NCBI RefSeq assembly: GCF_000296815.2
Contig: NZ_CAIT01000004.1
Span: 310,001 to 374,000, forward strand
Source of the DNA: Fibrisoma limi BUZ 3
GTDB lineage: Bacteria; Bacteroidota; Bacteroidia; Cytophagales; Spirosomataceae
Direction: 5' to 3'
DNA: 64,000 nt
Part shown: positions 59,910 to 64,000 of the stretch, piece by piece
Position numbering within the stretch: the stretch's first letter is position 1
Layout of the letters: the number at the start of each line of letters is the position of its first letter
Notes under the pieces: model-generated
Databases searched by the model: none
What the model was told of the DNA's origin: nothing
What the model saw: the letters and a program-made list of their open reading frames with translations, nothing else
Position numbers and translations under genes: made by a program

Positions 59910-59947
59910 ATCAGTGCTTCCGGTGTAGGGGCACTGATCTTTGTTTT
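59910..59947 (+). terminator. Terminator at the end of the PUL
   Basis: ATCAGTGC (59910-59917) pairs with GCACTGAT (59931-59938), followed by CTTTGTTTT. It lies 127 nt after the last PUL stop codon. Confidence 0.65.
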
Positions 59948-59964
59948 AAAGCTATTCAGTACGC

Positions 59965-60011
59965 TTGAGGGCGGTGATGTCAGGTGCTGAATCTGACATC
60001 ACCGCCCTCAA
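59965..60011. terminator. Perfect 19-bp hairpin between convergent genes
   Basis: TTGAGGGCGGTGATGTCAG (59965-59983) is exactly complementary to 59993-60011, with a 9-nt loop. It ends 16 nt before the stop of the S9 peptidase gene on the minus strand. It is the longest perfect stem I found in the window. There is no T tract. Confidence 0.7.
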
Positions 60012-60026
60012 ACACGTATTCGGATG

Positions 60027-62237
60027 TTAGAGATTTTTTTCGATGAAGTTCGTCATCATCTGATAGAGGTGCAGCCGGGTATTGCCCCCCGAAATACCAT
60101 GATTACGGTTCGGGTAGTAAAACGACTGGAACTGCTTACCCGACCGGATCAGGGCGTCTTCGAACATGACCGAGTTCTGGAAATGCACGTTGTCGTCGCC
60201 GGTTCCGTGAATGAGCAGGTACGGACCGCGCAGCTTGGCCGCGTGCGTTAGGGGTGAATTTTCGTCGTAACCCAGTGGATTTTCCTGGGGGCGTTTAAGG
60301 TAGCGTTCGGTATAGATGGTATCGTAGAAACGCCAGGTCGTAACGGGCGCCACCGAAATCCCCATTTTGAATGTATCAGCTCCTAACGTCATGCACAGCG
60401 CCGTCATGTAGCCCCCGTAGCTCCAGCCCCAGATACCCACGCGGTTGGGGTCGACGTACGGCCACGTCTTGAGCGTCTGTGCCACCGCGATCTGATCCTG
60501 CGTCTCGAGCTTGCCAAGCTGCGCGTAGGTCTGCGTCCGGAAGGTCGTTCCCCGCGCACCTGTGCCGCGATTGTCAACCGATACAATCACGTAGCCTTTA
60601 TCGGCCAGCACCTGATACCAGAAAAAGTCGCGGGTATCCCAATCGTTTTCGACGGTTTGTGAACCGGGGCCGCCGTACACAAACATGAGTACCGGGTATT
60701 TTTTGGTGCTGTCGAACGAGAGAGGCCGTATCTCAAAACCATTCAGCGGGGTACCGTCGGCGGCTTTGGTAGTGAAGAACCGTTTGGGCGAGATGGCATA
60801 CTGACGCAGCCGGCCGGTTAGCCCGCTATTGGTTTCCAGTACGCGCAGTTGCTCGGCCGTTGGGGCTTTGCGCAACGTAACGACGGTGGGCGTAGTGGTT
60901 GAGGTGTAATACTCCAGATAATACGTAAAATCCGGGTTGAACTTGATGGAATACGTGCCCGGCTGTTTGGTCAGTCGGGTTTTGTTGCGTCCGTCCAGTC
61001 CGATGCGATACAACTGCCGTTCGAGCGGAGAATCCTCCGTCGACAGGTAATAAACGGCCTGATTCTTCTCGTCAACGCCGAGGATGTTAATGGCTTCAAA
61101 CTCGCCGGAGGTAATCGGGCGAATCAGCTTACCGCTCATGTCGTGCAGATACAGATGCTTGAAGCCACTCCGTTCGCTGCTCCAGACGAAGGCTTTGCCA
61201 TCGCGCAGGTAGGTCAGGTCGTCCGTGAATTCCAGGTCAACGTAGGTCGGGCTGGTCTCCGTCAGAATGGTGGTAGACTGACCCGTAGCGGCATTGATGT
61301 GGAGCAGATCGAGCCGGTTCTGGAGCCGGTTCAGTCGCCGGACCGACAACAGATTAGGATTCTGGGTCCATTGAATTCGTGGCAGGTAGATGTCGGTATC
61401 CGTACTCAGGCCGGTTTGGGCCTGAACCTTTTTGCCGGTTTGGCCTTTTCCGGCTACGTCTGCAATCCAGACCGTCACGGTCGAATTTGCTTCCCCGGCT
61501 TTGGGGTATTTGAACCGGTAGTCAATAGGGTAGAGGTTACCCCAGAGCTGCATGTTGTATTCCGGCACGCGGCTCTCGTCGAACCGTATCCAGGCAATAC
61601 GGCGGCTGTCGGGCGACCACTCGAAGGCCCGCGACATCGTAAATTCTTCTTCGTACACCCAGTCGGCCGCGCCGTTGATGATGGCGTTCTGTTTACCGTC
61701 GGTCGTGAGCTGGGTTTCCTGCTTCGTGGCCAGATCGACCACAAACAGATTATTGTCGCGCACGAACGCCACCAGTTTGCCATCGGGCGAGAACGTTGCG
61801 TACAACTGCTTGCCTCCCTTACTCAGCAGGGTTAGTTGCCCCGATTGCAGGTCATACACGTAGAACTGGGCGCGGCTCGACCGGCGGTAGATGGGTTCAT
61901 CGTCGGTCGTGATGAGGAGTTTACGTTCGTCGGCACTGAGTTGGTAACCCTCCAGGTTGATGTGTTGGCTGCCACCTGCCACGACAGCCGTACGCTGGTC
62001 AAACAACGTATCGACCGACTGGCCGGTGGTGATGTTGAATTTAACGATACGGCCGTCGTTCTGAGTGGTATAAAATCCACCGGTTTTCATCCAGTTGACA
62101 CCTTCGACGGTACGTTGGGTAAATACACCGGCATTGCGACCCCAGACGTCGTCGAGCGTGACGGCCCGCTGCATCTGTGCCGTTGCCAGGGTGTGGGTCA
62201 GAAAAAGGAGCGCAAGGAGCGAACCTATGTATTTCAT
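60027..62237 (-). CDS. S9-family dipeptidyl peptidase IV-like enzyme
   Basis: A 736-residue secreted serine peptidase (signal peptide to about 20, TLATAQ). An N-terminal beta-propeller (about 40-480) carries the DPP-IV glutamate motif in WVYEEEFTMSRAFEWSPDS (near 200), which holds the substrate amino group. The alpha/beta-hydrolase domain has the catalytic triad: Ser in GWSYGGY (about 605), Asp in HGTGDDNVHF (about 680) and His in NRNHGIS (about 713). It removes N-terminal dipeptides, usually X-Pro or X-Ala. It is monocistronic and has a candidate -7 element (TATTTTTG, complement of 62294-62301). Confidence 0.93.
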   Translation of the reverse strand: MKYIGSLLALLFLTHTLATAQMQRAVTLDDVWGRNAGVFTQRTVEGVNWMKTGGFYTTQNDGRIVKFNITTGQSVDTLFDQRTAVVAGGSQHINLEGYQLSADERKLLITTDDEPIYRRSSRAQFYVYDLQSGQLTLLSKGGKQLYATFSPDGKLVAFVRDNNLFVVDLATKQETQLTTDGKQNAIINGAADWVYEEEFTMSRAFEWSPDSRRIAWIRFDESRVPEYNMQLWGNLYPIDYRFKYPKAGEANSTVTVWIADVAGKGQTGKKVQAQTGLSTDTDIYLPRIQWTQNPNLLSVRRLNRLQNRLDLLHINAATGQSTTILTETSPTYVDLEFTDDLTYLRDGKAFVWSSERSGFKHLYLHDMSGKLIRPITSGEFEAINILGVDEKNQAVYYLSTEDSPLERQLYRIGLDGRNKTRLTKQPGTYSIKFNPDFTYYLEYYTSTTTPTVVTLRKAPTAEQLRVLETNSGLTGRLRQYAISPKRFFTTKAADGTPLNGFEIRPLSFDSTKKYPVLMFVYGGPGSQTVENDWDTRDFFWYQVLADKGYVIVSVDNRGTGARGTTFRTQTYAQLGKLETQDQIAVAQTLKTWPYVDPNRVGIWGWSYGGYMTALCMTLGADTFKMGISVAPVTTWRFYDTIYTERYLKRPQENPLGYDENSPLTHAAKLRGPYLLIHGTGDDNVHFQNSVMFEDALIRSGKQFQSFYYPNRNHGISGGNTRLHLYQMMTNFIEKNL

Positions 62238-62264
62238 ATAAAAATGGGTTAACTGTAAACAGAA

Positions 62265-62291
62265 AATCCAACCCTGCGATGGAGTTGGATT
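62265..62291 (-). terminator. Terminator after the YcxB-like gene
   Basis: AATCCAAC (62265-62272) pairs with GTTGGATT (62284-62291). On the minus strand it is followed by TTTTCTG and lies 23 nt after the stop of the YcxB-like gene. Confidence 0.7.
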
Positions 62292-62313
62292 CTCAAAAAT
62301 AGCAAAATAGCAT

Positions 62314-62880
62314 TTACGATGGTTCGCCCAGCAGCCCTTTGCGCTTCAGCAGGGCATCGGTGAATTTCAGGTCGTTTTCGCTGTTGAAGATGGTATAAGG
62401 CAGGTACAGAAACTGGGCCTTTGACAGCCCACGCGTCACGGTCTTGGCGATCCAGTTGGCTTTTACGTTCTGCAGCGCCTGTTCGTTATTCAGGAAAAAA
62501 ATGTAGGCTTCTTTGTCCTTAATTACGCTGCCGATCTGGTCCCATTTCAGCATACCACCTTCGCGGGCGTTGATGCGCATGAGAATCTGCCGACTGTCAA
62601 TTTCATACACGTATTTCTGAAACAGGGCTTTGCTCTGTTCCATCTGCGTGATGCCTGTAATCTGCACCGCCCAGAACAATACATACAGAATGGTCAGAAG
62701 CACAATGACAATGTAGATCCAGATGTTGGGATAGACTCCCGTAACGTTCAGGACAACGTTCAGAATAATCAGTCCCAGAGGAACAAATGCCCATTTCCAG
62801 TTATCTTTTAACCACTGACGCAGGGCTATGTTAATGTACGTTTTTTGATCTAACGCGTATTTCTTGGTTTTAACAATCAT
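62314..62880 (-). CDS. YcxB-like membrane protein
   Basis: A 188-residue protein with two adjacent membrane helices (about 31-47 and 53-78: WAFVPLGLIILNVVLNV and IWIYIVIVLLTILYVLFW) and a C-terminal soluble domain. The C-terminal domain has YEIDSRQILMRINAREGGMLKWDQIGSVIKDKEAYIFFLNN and FLYLPYTIFNSENDLKFTDALLKRK, typical of YcxB/PH-like domains. No function is established. It starts after a TATCTTTG promoter element and has its own terminator. It is separated from the DUF4783-like gene upstream by the third purine-rich hairpin. Confidence 0.75.
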   Translation of the reverse strand: MIVKTKKYALDQKTYINIALRQWLKDNWKWAFVPLGLIILNVVLNVTGVYPNIWIYIVIVLLTILYVLFWAVQITGITQMEQSKALFQKYVYEIDSRQILMRINAREGGMLKWDQIGSVIKDKEAYIFFLNNEQALQNVKANWIAKTVTRGLSKAQFLYLPYTIFNSENDLKFTDALLKRKGLLGEPS

Positions 62881-62900
62881 GGTACCTCATAATGAAGGCA

Positions 62901-62908
62901 CAAAGATA
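62901..62908 (-). promoter_or_regulatory. Putative -7 element for the YcxB-like gene
   Basis: The complement reads TATCTTTG, an exact TAnnTTTG match, 20 nt before the ATG. The same octamer precedes ffh at nearly the same distance. Confidence 0.45.
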
Positions 62909-62919
62909 GGAGTTTGTTA

Positions 62920-63007
62920 GGAAAGGAGGAAAGGAGGGAGGGGGAGGAAAGGAGGAAGGGGAGGAGAGGGATGAAGGTTAGGTCGTTCTCCTTTTCTCCT
63001 TCCCTCT
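62920..63007. repeat. Purine-rich long hairpin, copy 3
   Basis: A G/A-only run (about 62920-62970) contains two tandem AGGAAAGGAGG-type words and the shared 16-mer at 62948-62963. It is followed by a C/T-rich arm (about 62986-63007, TTCTCCTTTTCTCCTTCC), which pairs less perfectly than in copies 1 and 2. It lies between two minus-strand genes. Confidence 0.72.
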
Positions 63008-63418
63008 CTACGCTTCCTTACGGAAATGAAGGGCGTTGATGACGTACTGTCGGCCGGCGGTTTGCCGCATCAGTACGTAAACCGTAAACGTCCGGCCTTC
63101 CGTTGCGTAGGTGCCGGTGTTGTATAACAGCCGGTCCGATGCACCCCGGTACACAAACTGGAAGTTATGGGGCGGATACTTTCGGAAAAAACTGCGCAGA
63201 ATCAACTCTGCGTGCGGAGCCGCCAGGGACGTAAACTCCACTTTCTCCGAATCAATAATTAACTCAATGGTGCTGGCAAAATGCGCTGAGAGCTGGCCGG
63301 CGTTGCCGCTGCGAAGCGAAGTACGTATGGTCTCGCTGAGTTGCGAACCGGGCGATGAGCTGGCCGGGGGCGTCGTCCATAATGTGGAGAAGAGTAAAAT
63401 AGCGATCAGGGCTTTCAT
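63008..63418 (-). CDS. Secreted DUF4783-like protein
   Basis: A 136-residue protein with a signal peptide (MKALIAILLFSTLWTTPPASS). The rest has an NTF2/DUF4783-like pattern: LSETIRTSLRSGNAGQLSAHF, then an aromatic-rich segment FFRKYPPHNFQFVYRGAS, and ending in YVINALHFRKEA. DUF4783 proteins are small periplasmic proteins of Bacteroidota with no known activity. I start it at ATG 63418; a TTG 11 codons earlier would break the signal peptide. A candidate TAGCTTTG -7 element lies 50 nt upstream. Confidence 0.75.
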   Translation of the reverse strand: MKALIAILLFSTLWTTPPASSSPGSQLSETIRTSLRSGNAGQLSAHFASTIELIIDSEKVEFTSLAAPHAELILRSFFRKYPPHNFQFVYRGASDRLLYNTGTYATEGRTFTVYVLMRQTAGRQYVINALHFRKEA

Positions 63419-63467
63419 GATGATGGTTGTAATCTCGGTATGCCCTGACAATTGGCTAAAACTATGC

Positions 63468-63475
63468 CAAAGCTA
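63468..63475 (-). promoter_or_regulatory. Putative -7 element for the DUF4783-like gene
   Basis: The complement reads TAGCTTTG (TAnnTTTG), 50 nt before the ATG. No good -33 is visible. Confidence 0.35.
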
Positions 63476-63576
63476 CCCTATCGCTGAAAGCCTTCATGCT
63501 GATAGAGTCTGGCCACGTACTGGCGCTCTGGTGACTTTTTCCCATCTTTGCAGGGCTAACCATCGTTACAGCCGGT

Positions 63577-64000
63577 ATGACGACCGCTCAACCCACGCTC
63601 ATCCTGAACGCCGAACAGATTCAGCAGAAAATCCGGCGGATTGCGTTTCAGATTTACGAAAACAATTTCGAGGAACCGGCAATCATTCTGGCGGGCATAA
63701 CGGGCGAAGGTTATGCGCTGGCTGAGTCACTGGCACAGGAATTGCGTCAGATTGCACCCTTCCGGCTTAATCTGGTGCGACTTACCCTCGACAAGTCGCA
63801 GGCTGCTCAGCCGTCTGTTCAGGTGGATGGGGCTGACGCCGACTTTACCGATAAGGTCGTGATTGTGGTGGATGATGTGCTCTACACCGGCCGGACGCTG
63901 GTTTTCAGCTTACAACCCTTTCTGAGCGTACCGGTTCGCAAGCTACAGGTGGCCGTACTGATCGACCGTAATCACCCGCGCTATCCCGTTGCCGCTGACT
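63577..64000 (+). CDS. PyrR-like phosphoribosyltransferase, C-terminus beyond window
   Basis: The frame from ATG 63577 is open to the window edge, giving about 141 residues. The PRPP-binding loop VVIVVDDVLYTGRTL (about 89-103) is the type I phosphoribosyltransferase signature, with the two acidic residues and the TGRT phosphate loop. The N-terminal part (ILNAEQIQQKIRRIAFQI, ILAGITGEGYALAESLA) and LIDRNHPRYPVAAD resemble PyrR and bifunctional uracil phosphoribosyltransferase proteins. It could regulate pyrimidine genes or salvage uracil. About 30-40 residues are probably missing. Confidence 0.88.
   Translation, partial: MTTAQPTLILNAEQIQQKIRRIAFQIYENNFEEPAIILAGITGEGYALAESLAQELRQIAPFRLNLVRLTLDKSQAAQPSVQVDGADADFTDKVVIVVDDVLYTGRTLVFSLQPFLSVPVRKLQVAVLIDRNHPRYPVAAD

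Overview
The window is chromosomal DNA from a member of the Bacteroidota, most likely a Cytophagales/Spirosoma-like environmental bacterium. The evidence is three SusC-type TonB-dependent receptors each paired with a SusD-like lipoprotein, a gliding/T9SS type B sorting domain on a secreted protein, LytS/LytTR signalling, start codons without a strong Shine-Dalgarno sequence, and repeated TAnnTTTG -7 promoter elements. G+C is about half. I see no tRNA, rRNA, CRISPR array, insertion sequence or prophage. Two genes are cut by the window edges (a SusD at 1 and a phosphoribosyltransferase at 64000).

Layout: 1-3826 is a SusC/SusD pair on the minus strand. 4033-5934 is a YgiQ radical SAM protein. 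6132-10954 is a divergent MarR regulator and an EmrA-EmrB-TolC-type efflux operon; two identical-arm 19-bp palindromes lie in the intergenic region. 11064-17623 holds an acyl carrier protein, ComB, GcvT, two small outer-membrane proteins, a TonB protein with two TonB C-terminal domains, a divergent DeoC and a CHRD lipoprotein. 17847-28404 holds an RluB-type pseudouridine synthase with a ~375-residue Arg/Asp-rich extension, acetoacetyl-CoA synthetase, a C-terminal processing protease, a T9SS-exported protein, Ffh and a Uma2 nuclease-like protein. 28559-41473 holds an M20 amidohydrolase, a PAS-LuxR regulator tail-to-tail with a membrane-anchored P-loop ATPase of unrecognised type, a 54-residue membrane protein, a large GAF/PAS histidine kinase, isocitrate dehydrogenase, a cupredoxin-like lipoprotein, and a LytS kinase followed by a LytTR regulator broken by one in-frame TGA.

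41521-59783 is a polysaccharide utilisation locus for a uronic-acid polymer. A LacI-family regulator is divergent from kduI, a GH88 unsaturated glucuronyl hydrolase, two consecutive SusC/SusD pairs, two surface lipoproteins, an alginate-lyase-family enzyme and a heparinase II/III-family lyase. The logic is extracellular or periplasmic lyase cleavage to unsaturated uronates, SusC/D import, removal of the unsaturated end by GH88, and isomerisation by KduI. There is no sulfatase. 60027-64000 carries a DPP-IV-like S9 peptidase, a YcxB-like protein, a DUF4783-like protein and the start of a PyrR-like phosphoribosyltransferase.

The intergenic DNA is rich in long inverted repeats. Three purine-rich hairpins (near 7.9, 23.9 and 62.9 kb) share the exact 16-mer AAAGGAGGAAGGGGAG and form a dispersed repeat family. 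Other strong hairpins mark most gene ends.
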